A stretch of 64,000 nt of DNA from Glossina fuscipes (Eukaryota > Arthropoda > Insecta > Diptera > Glossinidae). The notes under the pieces are model-generated. The model worked only from the letters and a program-made list of their open reading frames with translations, did no database searches and was not told the DNA's origin. The stretch spans positions 4,141,157 to 4,205,156 of the forward strand of contig NW_023998414.1 in assembly GCF_014805625.2 (NCBI RefSeq), given 5' to 3'. Below, piece by piece: positions 12,902 to 25,183 of this stretch. Every line of letters begins with the position of its first letter. The stretch's first letter is position 1. The translations under genes and the position numbers were made by a program.

Positions 12902-15900
12902 CAATGCGGTTTACTCTGATCTTAGCTACATAAAACTGCGGCGAGTAGGAGATATCCTCTAAGTGATTGGTCATATAAAAAGAAAAAAAAAATCTCTTTA
13001 GTCCATATATGAAAAAAAATTGCACATATAATGTAGACCAGGTAACGGGTTCGAAAAGGACTAGGCTCGTATGATTTATATAGTATAGAGCCAGCTTTAA
13101 TTAAGAACGAAAGCAATTCTAGCTTGAATATAAGAAATCTTTTATTATCAAGATTGGTATATAAAGCTACGATTTTTCAAAATAGCTAAGCCTCGGAAGA
13201 GCGACATTTTTATCATTAAAGAATTTATCACGTTTGCGACACGTACGTGAACCATATTCGTCAAAGACTGTTAACGCTTATAGAAACGCTTGAGAAACAC
13301 GGCATTAACGATAATCTCTACTAAACGCTTCAACAATTCATTACTCTATTGTTTAGATATTGTTTTTTTAGTGAACGTTTCCGTTATCACTGCTGGATAT
13401 ACCATAAGGCTAAAGGCATTTTGATATAAGATTTGATAAGGCATTCGCTTAGTCAGATTTATACTGATATTGCCTTTAATTGTCGGTACGCAAATTCATG
13501 AACAATGAAATCGATTAGATTTGCTCGATATAGGTTTAGCTTTTTTTTCCCTCTCTCTCTCTCTTTCTCTCTCTCTCTTTCCTGTATATATATGTGTGCA
13601 CCTAATCTCTCATATTCATTTTTCGATTCTTAATAGCTAAGTGATGATAGTTTTTCTATAAAGTGTTGCGCTTTGTATTGCATCTCAAATCGAGTACCGT
13701 CACTTTCAAAGCCATGACGGCGATTTTGAACAACCTGTTGCAATTGTATGCATTTAAAAAAACCCATACTGGCACTTCTTTGCTAGATCTTTAACGCGAA
13801 GTAGCGGCTCTGGGAACATGCAAAACCCGTTTGCATGAATTCTTCACATTGTCTAGAGACTTTCGCATTTTCGATTATAAAGTCTCTTAGTTGTTAGTAG
13901 AAAAAAAAAAAAAAAAACATTTCAAACATTTAGCAAACCTAACATGGAAACTATCAAGTTTTTGCATATATCTATTTCTACTAAAATGGGTCTAACTGCC
14001 ACAGTCGCAAAAATGAAGATAAGAAGTTGAAAGTGGGTTTAACCATTCCTCGATCTGTTTCAAGAATACGCTCGTTTGTGCCAGAATATATTGGGCATAA
14101 ATTTGAACTAAAATATTATTGTTAATAATGAACGGGTCAACAAGCCTATCGAGGTCATTTTGTAATAGAAGGCGGTTGCAAGTGGTGCTGGCGAATGGGA
14201 TCGAACGTTGTAGATGAAAATGTGAAAAAAATTATTTGGTGTTCCTTCGAGGTTTTCTCGGCTTCTAATCTGTTATGGACGTGCACGTAGATCGCAAGGA
14301 TTTTTTCACCGTCGAGCAATGTCTATCTCACATTTTAGCATCTTATCGTCATTTCTGCGGCAGCGGCAATCCGACAGATATGATGGACGAAATTGCTCCT
14401 TTGCGGTCGAAATTGATATATACAAATATCATCGCCATCTCGAGATGCAGATTAGCTAAATAAAAATAGATTATAGTTATTTAAAGATTTTTTTTTATAT
14501 AAATAAAAACTCATTTTACAAAATTTAGACTCTTTACTTGCCTTTTAACCACTTCTCTCTCATACCGATCCAAGCGCTAGTTCTAGCATTAAATCTACTT
14601 TCAGTAACTTGGAATTTTTGTAAGGACCTTAAAGAAAAATTCAAAAGTTTTTAACATTATCGTTCATTTACAGAGTATGCGCAGCTTTTTAGGTTTTTTT
14701 TTTTTTTTTTTTTTTGTGAATACACATCGAGGTTATTAAAGCGATCAGATGTTTCGCTGTCGGAAAAATTCTTTTAATTTCAATAGATGATGTTCTCTTA
14801 CTTGGTTTTGACTTTTTTCTATATATTTAATTTGGGTTTCCCCGCAATCACGTGGGTTTTTGCGTGCTCCCTCTTTTTCTATAACTTACAAGCATAACTA
14901 CAGTTTAGTTTAACGAATACGACTATCAACAAAGGAGATAAGTGATTATATATGTTGTTCAGCCGGACGTTATTTATTAGGTAACATATGAAGTCAGTTG
15001 ATATGTGAAAGTATTGCTGTTGGGTTCAAAGATGACGTATGAGACTTTGAGATGAACTTGCCGCTCAGACACCACAATTCTTTTCGACGTTTATGCGTAA
15101 GAAGTGTAACCAACGGATTAGAATAAAAGATAATCCATCCCTTCTTTTTTCACTTAAACTTTCAAAATGCACTGCGCTAGCAACTATGAATCAAAAAATA
15201 GTGAAGATGCTAGTCTCTTAAAAGCAGGAAAGTATGTAAGCGATAACAAGATCTTTTAACCGAATGAACATATATCAACGAAGCATGTTAAAACGTTTGG
15301 GGAAAATTCACTGCAAAGAAAAAGATTTTCATATCTGCAGTGTGCATCTCTGCTGAAACCAAGCTCCAAGGTTAATCTAGAAGGCAACAACTAACATTGC
15401 TCTTCGTGTTTTAAGGCGCAAAGGAAAAAAAATTTTTTTTTTTTTGTTTGTTTTAGAAGGGTACAGGCGGATTGATGTGCAAAGGTGTTTAAGTTAATAG
15501 TTTCTTCAAGAATTTACAAAAATTTTCACCATTAGTGGTAATTATATAAATCATAAACGCGGTTGTAAAGTTACATCGAAGGAAATTGCATGATTTGAAT
15601 GATACGAATATAATAGCAGAACCGAGAATCATACGGAATGGGTCGGGATCTGGCCAGATTGAATGTAGCGAATCAAAGCCAGAGTGAAAAGGAGTGAGAG
15701 AAACACGGACATATGTAAATAGGATCGAATTAAACAGAACGTATTCGAGCAGAATTAAAAAGATTCGAATCGAAAATGGTCGAATAGAATTCTCGAAGAC
15801 CGAATATATTTAATCGATGGCGTGCAGTTAGTCCATTGTGCGTAGTCCAGATTTTTGTCTTTGCTAAGAGATGGGCTACCTTTCGACTCTGTTCGGATTT

Positions 15901-17929
15901 TTGGCAGGGTAATCGATAATTGGACTGACATAGGAATATGAATGAACAAAATGAGTATAAAAACTAAACAAACATAATTAAAAATTGAAAAATTTTCCTG
16001 TTACCATTTGTCATGTGTACATGTATGTGTATAAAGTTGAAAGAAAATTACTATATACAAAGTGTGTTGTAAAGAATTTCAGAGAAACAGTACAATTATA
16101 TATTTTTTTAAGGACACGAAAAGCTATCAAAGAAAACCTATTTAATTAGCGTCTTCAAGGCGATTATTGCCGAAATTCTTCATGTACGTAAGGCAACAAA
16201 TCGCTACGTAACGAAGACAAGAAATATTGGCCATCTTCAGGGCGCTCATTAAGCAGTATCAAAGCTATGCAAAAAGAACCTAACAAGCTTAAGCAGGATT
16301 AAACGATCTAGGATAAGATAGAAACGGGTGAATGTGATGAGGCAGAGAGGAATAAATAGCATCAGCATAGAGGAATGAAACAGAATGGAAAAGTATTCAT
16401 TAGTAGATTAATCAATCAATACAATATTGGGTCAAAGAATCGCGATAATTATTAATTAGTCATGCTTTCAATAGAATGAATAAACTTTCACTCGCTGTGC
16501 TTTTCATATTTCGATTTTCGATTATCTAACAGGATCGGGTAATCAATCTCTTCTGTTGCGTGCGGTTTTCGTTAATTCGGCTTATATTCTTGTCTAGTGA
16601 TTATTCCAAGTTCTTCTTAATCATATATCGTTACCGTCGACCTGGTTCAATACTTTACAATTGTAGTATATGTACGTCCTTTCACGTATTACGGTCTGAG
16701 TGATCTGTGCACTACTATCTCTTTTAGAGTTCGTCTTAGAATATTTCTTTCATAGGCAAACCCGCAAAGAACCGCTGTCTCAAGATCGTTCATCATTCTT
16801 CATCCTTATATTGTTGTATTGTAATGTATTTTATGTTTTTATAGAATACATATATATATAACAGAAAAAAAAAAAAAAAATTATTGCAATGAGTAATTTG
16901 CATACACTTGCGAATTGAAGGAGAAAGGATTGCATTACAAAATTTTGGTTGCGTCCAGATTTCTGAGTTAAAAATGCCATTTTTCTACATCAACGTGCCT
17001 ACGCGTATTTGTGCGAGGGATTATGACAAATCAGAAATCATCATCAGTTAACACTCACTCAAGAGAAAAAACTTTTCATTAAACCGAAGGGGTAAATGAG
17101 TGTCAAAATGATAATTGGCAGAGAGTATCGAAACGGGTAAAAGAAAGATAGAAAGGGAGAAATAAGAGAGTGAGAAAGAAAGAGAAAGACAAAGTGAGAG
17201 AGAGAGAGAGAGAGAGAGATGCGAGAAATGAGAAAGATGGCTAAAAAAAGGTAAGGATAGACAAAGAGCATGTATGTATGCCCAAAAAAAAAAAAATAAA
17301 TAAAACGAAGTCCTACAAAAACAATGACGTGTTAACAATGACGATTATGAGTAGTAAACTGTTGCTATTGTTATTAGTGTTGGCGATGTTGTTGTTCTTG
17401 TTGTTAACATTTGTTGGCACCGTTTGTACCCTGTTGTGGCGTTGGCTACAATATAAAAAGCAATAACAACAATTGAAATTAAAACGGAAAATGTTGATCT
17501 CTGGATGGATGTGTATATATGGCTTTTTCTTTGTGTACATGTGTACGAGAAATACGTGAGATGAGCTCAAGCATTTGTCTGCATTACAAATTCCAATACA
17601 TATAAAAAAAAAACAAGTTGTTGTCTGACGCTGAGGAGGAGGAGAGTGTTACAAGGCAAGTAAAAAGCGAAAAAAAGAAACAGCAACAAATGAAAAAAAC
17701 AAAAAAAAAAAAAAAAAAAAAAACCACCACACAAGCGCGAGTGCCTTATGCCGGACAGAGATTTCAGGCAAAGTCTCAACAAAGAAAGGTAGGCAAAATT
17801 AAGGCAGCATACAATTCAGTCAATTGGTTCAATGGTGCGCAACGATATGTAGAGAGTGGAATTTACTTTGCTGTATTATTCCTATGAGAATCGTTTTGAC
17901 CGGCTTTGTGAGAGTAAATTTATTTTTAG
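12902..17929. other. Intergenic DNA upstream of gene 2, no supported gene
   Basis: This segment holds CT repeats near 13550, several poly-A/T tracts and a GA tract near 17198-17218. A 62-codon ORF at 17278-17466 would encode a single Leu-rich membrane segment (LLLLLLVLAMLLFLLL), but it is built largely from TTG/TTA-rich repeats and I cannot support it as a gene. An ORF at 14275-14463 is also unrecognised. Regulatory DNA for gene 2 may lie here, but nothing specific can be proved. Confidence 0.4.
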
Positions 17930-18246
17930 GGTTGGGTTCGAGGGGTCGTTTCAGACTCAGACCGATCGAACTGAATGCGACTACACTCAAACGGCAGCCA
18001 ACAAGCCAAATATTTAAAGTGATTTACTTGCCAACAATACCGCAAAAAGCAAAATGCAACTCAAACATTGCTCAAACTGAGCAAACTGACCGTCTTCATA
18101 TCAAAATGCCATCGCATATAAACAATCAGGCTCAAGCACATGCGCACACTGTACAACGGGACAACAATCACACAACACAACGATAACAATTGTAAATAAC
18201 TGAATTTACAATTTATTGTAATTGATGAATTGTGTAAACAATATAC
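17930..18246 (+). promoter_or_regulatory. Proximal upstream region of gene 2, possible alternative leader
   Basis: This block is less AT-rich than its surroundings and contains two initiator-like TCAGAC motifs (17951 and 17957). The sequence that follows has the character of a fly 5' leader. It also carries an open frame up to 18186 with no recognisable product. It may be a transcribed leader or proximal promoter DNA. No TATA box or good DPE accompanies these motifs, so the site at 18280 is preferred. Confidence 0.2.
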
Positions 18247-18312
18247 TATATAAATAATATTGGCATTCCATAAACTATCAGACGTAATGAAATAAGAAAA
18301 CAGTCAAGATTA
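18247..18312 (+). promoter_or_regulatory. Candidate core promoter of gene 2 (TATA, Inr, DPE-like)
   Basis: TATATAAA is at 18247-18254, an initiator-like TCAGAC lies at 18278-18283 with A+1 at 18280, and AGATT at 18307-18311 falls at +28 to +32, where a DPE (RGWYV) is expected. The TATAAA at 18249 is at -31. The spacing is correct for a Drosophila-type core promoter. AT richness makes chance TATA boxes common, so the triple arrangement is the main support. The implied 5' UTR is about 370 nt, A-rich, with a (TA)n run and short upstream ATGs. Confidence 0.4.
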
Positions 18313-18508
18313 ACAAAACAAAAAAAAAAAAAAATTAAAAAATTAAAAAAAAAAAATAAAAATAAAAATAAAAAAAACACATCAAGAAAATATGAAAAAA
18401 GAAAATAATTCGCAATTAACTTAAGCTGCCATTAAGATTGATTGTTTAAAAAAAACAATTACAATACAAATCTTACTTATGCATACATTTATTTAAAAGA
18501 CATTAATC

Positions 18509-18550
<42 letters not shown>

Positions 18551-18649
18551 ATATAAAATTAGATACGCGAAGTGTTGAAAGGATTTGAAAGGAAATTTTT
18601 GTAAAATCGTTTTTCGCGTGCGAACGTTAATGTAATCCCGTCAAGAAAG

Positions 18650-19048
18650 ATGCATTCAAGGCTTCGCTATTTTGTGTTTGTCATCGCACTATTCATAGAA
18701 TGGATGATAATGGTGGTAGATTGTAATACAGCCCTTCGAACAGTGCATATTAGTGCTAAAAGTACGCTTCAACTTAATGCCGACGCATTATTCATTAAGC
18801 GTTATAACTCCACCTCTTCGCCGGTGTTTGAGTCAACAACGGCAACGTCGTTATCATTATCATCAAGCACCTTAAGTTTAACTAGTTTGCGTTGGCGTAA
18901 AAGGCATCGTAAACGCCATAGCATTTGGTATGATTACAATAATTATAATGAAAACAGCACCACGTTGGAATGGGCAAATCCATGTGGCGGTTTCTACGAT
19001 CCAAATGCCAAGCAATCACATAAACCTAATAAACGGAAACAACTAAAG
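18650..19048 (+). other. Gene 2 coding exon 1
   Basis: 133 codons from ATG to AAG|GTACAT (donor at 19049). The exon encodes the signal peptide, the Ser/Thr-rich segment, the polybasic cluster and the NPCGG motif, so most of the non-helical N-terminal region lies in this exon. Confidence 0.72.
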
Positions 19049-22000
19049 GTACATTTTGCACATTTTTCCCTTCCCTACTTGCATTTTTCCTTTGCTTTTT
19101 CAAATATTTTTATAAGTAAATCAAAGAATGGCTAAAGCATAGCATGGCATAACAGCTTAACTCGAGATATACCAAATTGACTTTGTTTTTCATCTCCTAA
19201 CGCTGTGACACCTAATTAATACGTTACACTATAATAAAGAACAGCAGCAATAAACAGCAAAAATAAAGTAATCGTCTAAGGGATGTTTCGCTTTACTAAG
19301 CCTTAAATTTTTAACTAATGAGGCTCGCGATTGAATTGAGGACAATTTTAATAGTTTTTGCAATGCAACCACCTTTGCTTATATCATAAATATTACGTTA
19401 AGTGAGAATGTTGCTCGATTCAAGTGTTGCCCGTTTGCCTTTGAGCTGATAATTGATTTCCTTAGGCCATAGAAAGTAGAATCAATTTTAACTTGAAATT
19501 TATTACTCGGGTTTATATTAATTTAGCTTTAGACTCCTTTTTATCCGATCACAAGCCAGCACTTTATACGCTACTTTTCACTGGACTGACAATTGAGATC
19601 AACCTGCGCGATCATTGAAGATAAGCAAACTGCTTTTAACTTAGTTCCCGTCGATTAGATTTATTTTTTCCAAACATCATTTCATTGTGTTCGACTTCAT
19701 TCTAGTCGCGTTTCCAGATTAACAAATATTTAAACAATTTTTCAATTTTTTTTTTTTTAGTTAAATGCCTTTAATAAAATAAATTAAAAAGAAAGGAATA
19801 AAACCAATTTTTCTCAACATGCAACTATGCAACGAGGTATATTAACCAATCATATTCGTGTGTGATCATTATCATGTAGGGTGAAACCTTGAATTGCGTT
19901 GGCATTAAAAGCCTATCGCTTACGACATTTTCTCCGCCCTATTCCACGCTGTATTTGCAACCAATACCCAATACGTCGTGAATTTTTTTAAGATAAAAGA
20001 TTCTAGCAAGATGTACCGAGATACGCGTCTCCATCCGTAGCATTCATATAGAATGTTACGATTCCAAAAGAATAGAAATAAAGTGTTGTATCGATTTCCA
20101 AAGAATCAATTATATGTTTTACCACAATTATGATTGAGAAATTGAAACGATTTCGGACCAGAGCTTAGGAACTTGAACATGCTTTTGTTATTAAGTTAAG
20201 ATTTATGTGGCAAATATTGGTGTGAAGTTTAATGTAAATATTTTTTACATCGAGTTGACTTTCACTCCACTAACATATCTCACATAGATCATATATTGTC
20301 CATTCATCCGTTCGTCATCTAAACTCCTAACGTCGGTCATATTAATTTGGAAAATTGAAATTTAATACACATGGCATTAAATTAAGCTCACGGATTGTTG
20401 GGGTGAAAAAGAATCCTGTTCACCTACAAATACACTCAAACTTAAGATGACAATTTTGAAATATTGCTATTAATATCATAATAATATAAATCGGATAAAG
20501 ATGTGAAATTTCTTACATACATTGCTTAGGCATGCAATTAAAGAATTAATTAAACAATTAAAGGAACAACCTTTGAACTTCTCATAAAGTGTTGTTGATA
20601 GTACAAAAAGCACTGTGTTCTTCAAAGATCATAATATATTCAATACGCTCAACTTTTCTTTATTAGTCTTTTTTTATACGCGCCATTGAAGGAAGAGGAA
20701 TATATTTATATTGTCAAAATGTTCGCAACGCCCAGAAGGAAGCTTTAGAGACCCCATTAAGTATATACATTCTTGATCAGAATCATATACTGAATCGATC
20801 TAGAGGTGTCCATCTGTCCGTTTGTTTAATGTCTGTTGTAAACATTATCCTAAATTCGGCAGAAACATTGAAAATTCTTGCACACAGATTGGTATTAAAA
20901 TCGATTGAAGAGTACACCTGCAATACTGCGTAAACTGAGGAAGCCGCGGTTTTTCAAAAGGAATAAGAAATTCTTTTCTTCTCATTATTCATTCATAAAT
21001 CTACAATAATTTGCCTGTATATTCTATAGGCGATACTGTAGTACCCGCATAAAAAGAAGGCAATCGCGCAGGAAGGCACAAGCCTCAAAAACCTCATAAA
21101 ATATACAAATTCTTGGCAAGTTTCAAATCCGGAATGTACTTAAGCATATCCCAAACTTTTCAAAGAATCCGTCCACCACGCCCACACGTCTATCTTACAA
21201 AATGTGTGAGCACCTGTGTTGACCATGGTTTTGTTTGGCTTGCTACTCATAGAGCACAGCACGTACACCATATAACTTTCCACTCTCATTTTGAAAATAG
21301 AAAAAATCAGTTATGTCCATCTAATACTATAGAGTATGGAAATGTAGTTCTTTCTCTCTTTTTTTTTTTTTTTGGGCTTTTTTATGATATAATGAATGGG
21401 TATAAGAATCCTACTTGTTCTTTTCGTCTTCTTAACTTGCTCGGGGTATCACTGAATAACAAGTTTTCCCAAAAATATTTTGCGAAAAGAACTTTAGTCT
21501 TTTTAAACAATGGCGCTATTTAAAGCTGTTTGATGTGTTCAAAATAAATCAAAATTGAATTTCAATGTTCGTGTATCATGCTTGTTTGCAAATGCTGCTC
21601 AATAACTGTTATTATAATTATATTAATAATAGTATTAATTGCTTTAATAGTATTACAAAATTTAATTGATTTGCATACATTTTCTTATTACCGTCAATAG
21701 GTATTACGATAATTGCTTTGATTTAATGCCTCAGATAAATCACAACAAAACAGAATTCCATTGTCGTTCATAATAATAAAAAGAAAAAAAAAAAAAAAAT
21801 TAATAACGCAAGTAAATCGATTATACTTTACTTTGATCACCACAGTATTAGCTGCGAGAGCTATTGATGACATATATATATATATATTTAAAACTCGCAT
21901 CATAAATAAAGAGAAAGTTAAAATATGTATTAATGATGAATGGTTTTCGTTTAGTCTCAATCTACTTTAGTCTATACTCTATAAGTCTTTTACTAACAGT

Positions 22001-25000
22001 CAGTCATCATAAACACAAAACACACAACACCGCTATTTAGATATTCTTGAAAATAAAGTATGAAAATGGACGCCGTCGTAATGTCCAAGTTGAGGAGTTC
22101 TCGATGTTTGCAAAAATATATACATTATCTATAGAAGTTGTTTGCTAGTGTAAAAAAAATTGACTTCTCCAATTACCACTCGTATTATCAGTGGATATAT
22201 CAATTCTCTTTAGAAAAAGAAAAACAAAAAAACAAAAACGATATTTACTAACAACATACCAAACAAGTTAGGTTAGGCCGTTTGCCTAGTTTGCCTAAGA
22301 ATGTCATAATCCATCTTTCAAGTATGTAGAATTTATTTACAATATCTATTCAAAATAACTTAGATTGGATTCCAATATCCCGGAAAAGTTGTAGTGAAAC
22401 TTCAGCGAGATCCAAGGGCGGCTCAAAAAGTTTTGCAATACAGAAAATATTATTAAGCCATAGCGAAATATGATCTATTTGCTATTACGTAATAGATAAA
22501 AAATATTATCATAAACATGTAAATTCACTGTTTACGTTGATGCAACCATTCGTACATTCATTTATATACGAACATTAGCAAAGAGAATCCGGGCTAACTA
22601 AGTCAGCAAATGTAAACAAAATTTTATGCTTAAGAGCGCTTGGGATAAATAGTAAATTGATATTTAAACCTACCATTTTCCCTTATCAGTTAACCCTATC
22701 AGATCAGATCAGATCAGATCAAATCAAATCAAATCGGTCAGATTAACTTAATTAATTTTTTTCATGTGATCATGTGTACACTTAAACATTGTTTATGCAA
22801 TGTCTTCTCCATGTCTCCTTCTATTGTCAAAGTATTATAGCGTCCTTGATTTTATTTAAAGATGTCAGTGAAAAGGAATTCGAGTCAACGATGTTTCCTA
22901 TAGTTCCGACCTTCTTTTTCAAAAGTTTAATATAGTCTTAAACGAGTAGGTAGCTTGCTTTTTACTTTACATTACGTAAATTAAAACAAGTAAAAAGCCT
23001 ACAATGGCCAACGGTCTACTATTAAATAGCCTACATCACCCTGCCCTGCATATATGTTGGTCGCATGACGAATTTCAAAATATGACTTCGAAAACGTGAG
23101 CCCTTCCGACCAACCATTTACGCTTGGGCGTTTATTCTTTGGGCCAAAATGCTCCGATTTTGCACACAAGAAAACATGCTCGACAGGACAAGCTTAGATC
23201 GATACAGAAAGCGGAACTACATCGATCGCAAGTCCTTCAGGGTGTTGTATATAGTCGCACAAGCTTAATACATGGTCCAGGTCATAAAAAAGTTTAATTA
23301 TGCCTTTAAGCTTACGTTTTCCGATATTTTTGTATTTAAAAGTTTTTCAAAACCTATTCTTATTACTAAATCCAAATGCAAAGCCAATGGGGCAAGTAAA
23401 GAGTACAAGTTCGCTTGTTTGGTTTGTGTCGAGGGCAGGAAACATACATTTTCGCACAGCTGGATCAAATTCATCTCAATTTCTTTTATTGAGTAAATTA
23501 TTTTCATTTTATGTATATTTTTTGTCTTATTATCTATTATTGTTATAATATAAATTTTGTTTTTGTTGTTTTTGCTTTTTTACAGATTTATAGTATTTTA
23601 AAGAGATCAGCTAATAATGATTATAAGACTTTAATGGGTAGTCGCCAGCAAGATATTGATATTAGCAACATTGAAATGTGGTGGCTCCATCATAATACCT
23701 ATAAATTTCTACCAAAGTTGAAAATGAACTCAAGCGTAAGTATTTTTCAAAATGCATATATATGTATATATATATATCTAAATATAAGAAAATTATTCAT
23801 CTTCATGAATAATGAAACGAAAAAAAAAAAATATTTTAATAATAAAAGCTATTTTGATAGATTTAGTGCACAGTGCGTACGAAGTCTACTTAAACGAATT
23901 CAATCGAAACTGTATAGCATTTCTCGTGCATGATTCTTTGATCGATCAAACAACTTGAATTTATATATATGTATACATATATATCAAGTGGATGCACTGC
24001 CGATTTCGTTATCTGCCTGGAAATTATTAAGTGGAAACACTCTTAAGTCTCTCAGCTAGGCATCCAATATCCTAATAATCTTTTATGTTCTTTCATTATA
24101 TATTTTAGTACTGGAAACACAACAAAATATTCTTTCATTCTATTCCATTATGACAAAACGTCTAAGGCCTTGTTCATGCTTTTTATCTCATATTCAAATT
24201 TTTTTTTTTTACCCTACCTTAAACTAAAATGTCCTCTGCTCAGTGTCCTTGCACTTGAAGATGTTAGGTCATTTTTGCCCCCTTATCTCTAAGAGGAATA
24301 ACAACTTTTATTATATTATTATTATATTATAAGTCAACAGGTAAAAAGAATGTTTTCACCTGCCAAATCAAGTACTCTTTCAGCGTTGATAGTAATATTT
24401 TTCTAAAAATTTACTCTGCAGTCGTGCAGGTTCTCATTCTCTCTTTCTCTTGTCATTTACTCGCAACCCTTGCTATTCATCTAACGCTTTAGTTAGTATT
24501 TATGTTAAAATCTTTCGCGAATAGCAGGAGAGGAAATGAGTAAACGCATCATAGTTGGGGAAAGCCGGCTATTAAATACCCTACGCCATTTTACCTTACA
24601 CAATTAGATTTGCTACCATTTAGGAGCTTATTTTTCATGAGAGTCCTTAGACGAGGTGCGAGGTTATCTAACTATATTTGCCATAAAAATAATAACTTTT
24701 TCTGCGAATCCTTTTATCGAGTCGAATGCAAAGACGATCAACTTCGGGACCCAAATTTACAGTTCAGTTAATTTTTTCTCTTGGTCATATAAACTGTCAC
24801 CTTTCATAGACACGATTATATGTGAGCGGATTCAAAAAGCAAGTAAGTCCATCCGATTCAAATTTCTCACATCTTTTCATAAAGAAATTTTGAAATTTGT
24901 AAATTATTTTCGTGTAACGGTTTTCGAGCGATCGTAAAAGTACTCTAATCCAAACTCGATTATCAAAACCATGCGTCCTTGGTGAAATGTAGCAAAAATT

Positions 25001-25143
25001 GCGATCTTTATGTCGTATACAAAAGTATACATATGGAGATACATCAGTCACTCAGTCATGGACAGATAAGCTTGAATCAGGAGTCAGAAAATGATTTTGC
25101 ATCTATAAGCGTTGTAGGTTTTAATTAGTAAATAATGAATTCG

Positions 25144-25183
<40 letters not shown>

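Larger units (their letters stand above)
19049..23585 (+). other. Gene 2 intron 1 (4537 bp, phase 0)
   Basis: The donor is GTACAT and the acceptor is TTTGCTTTTTTACAG ending at 23585. It holds two family A repeats (about 20650-20850 and 21030-21175), a family B repeat (22985-23285), a pentameric AGATC/AAATC run (22699-22736) and A/T tracts. Because both junctions are phase 0, a small skipped exon cannot be excluded, but I see no candidate. Large first introns of developmental genes often carry enhancers; none can be pinpointed here. Confidence 0.65.

Noticed and set aside
16078..16086. TTCAGAGAA, a STAT-type TTCNNNGAA site upstream of gene 2 (another at 21159-21167)
   Set aside because: A six-base specificity is expected about once per 4 kb or more often in AT-rich DNA, so these give no evidence of autoregulation.
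17048..17338. Leu/Ser-rich minus-strand ORFs
   Set aside because: They read through a CT/GA repeat in two frames and have low-complexity composition only.
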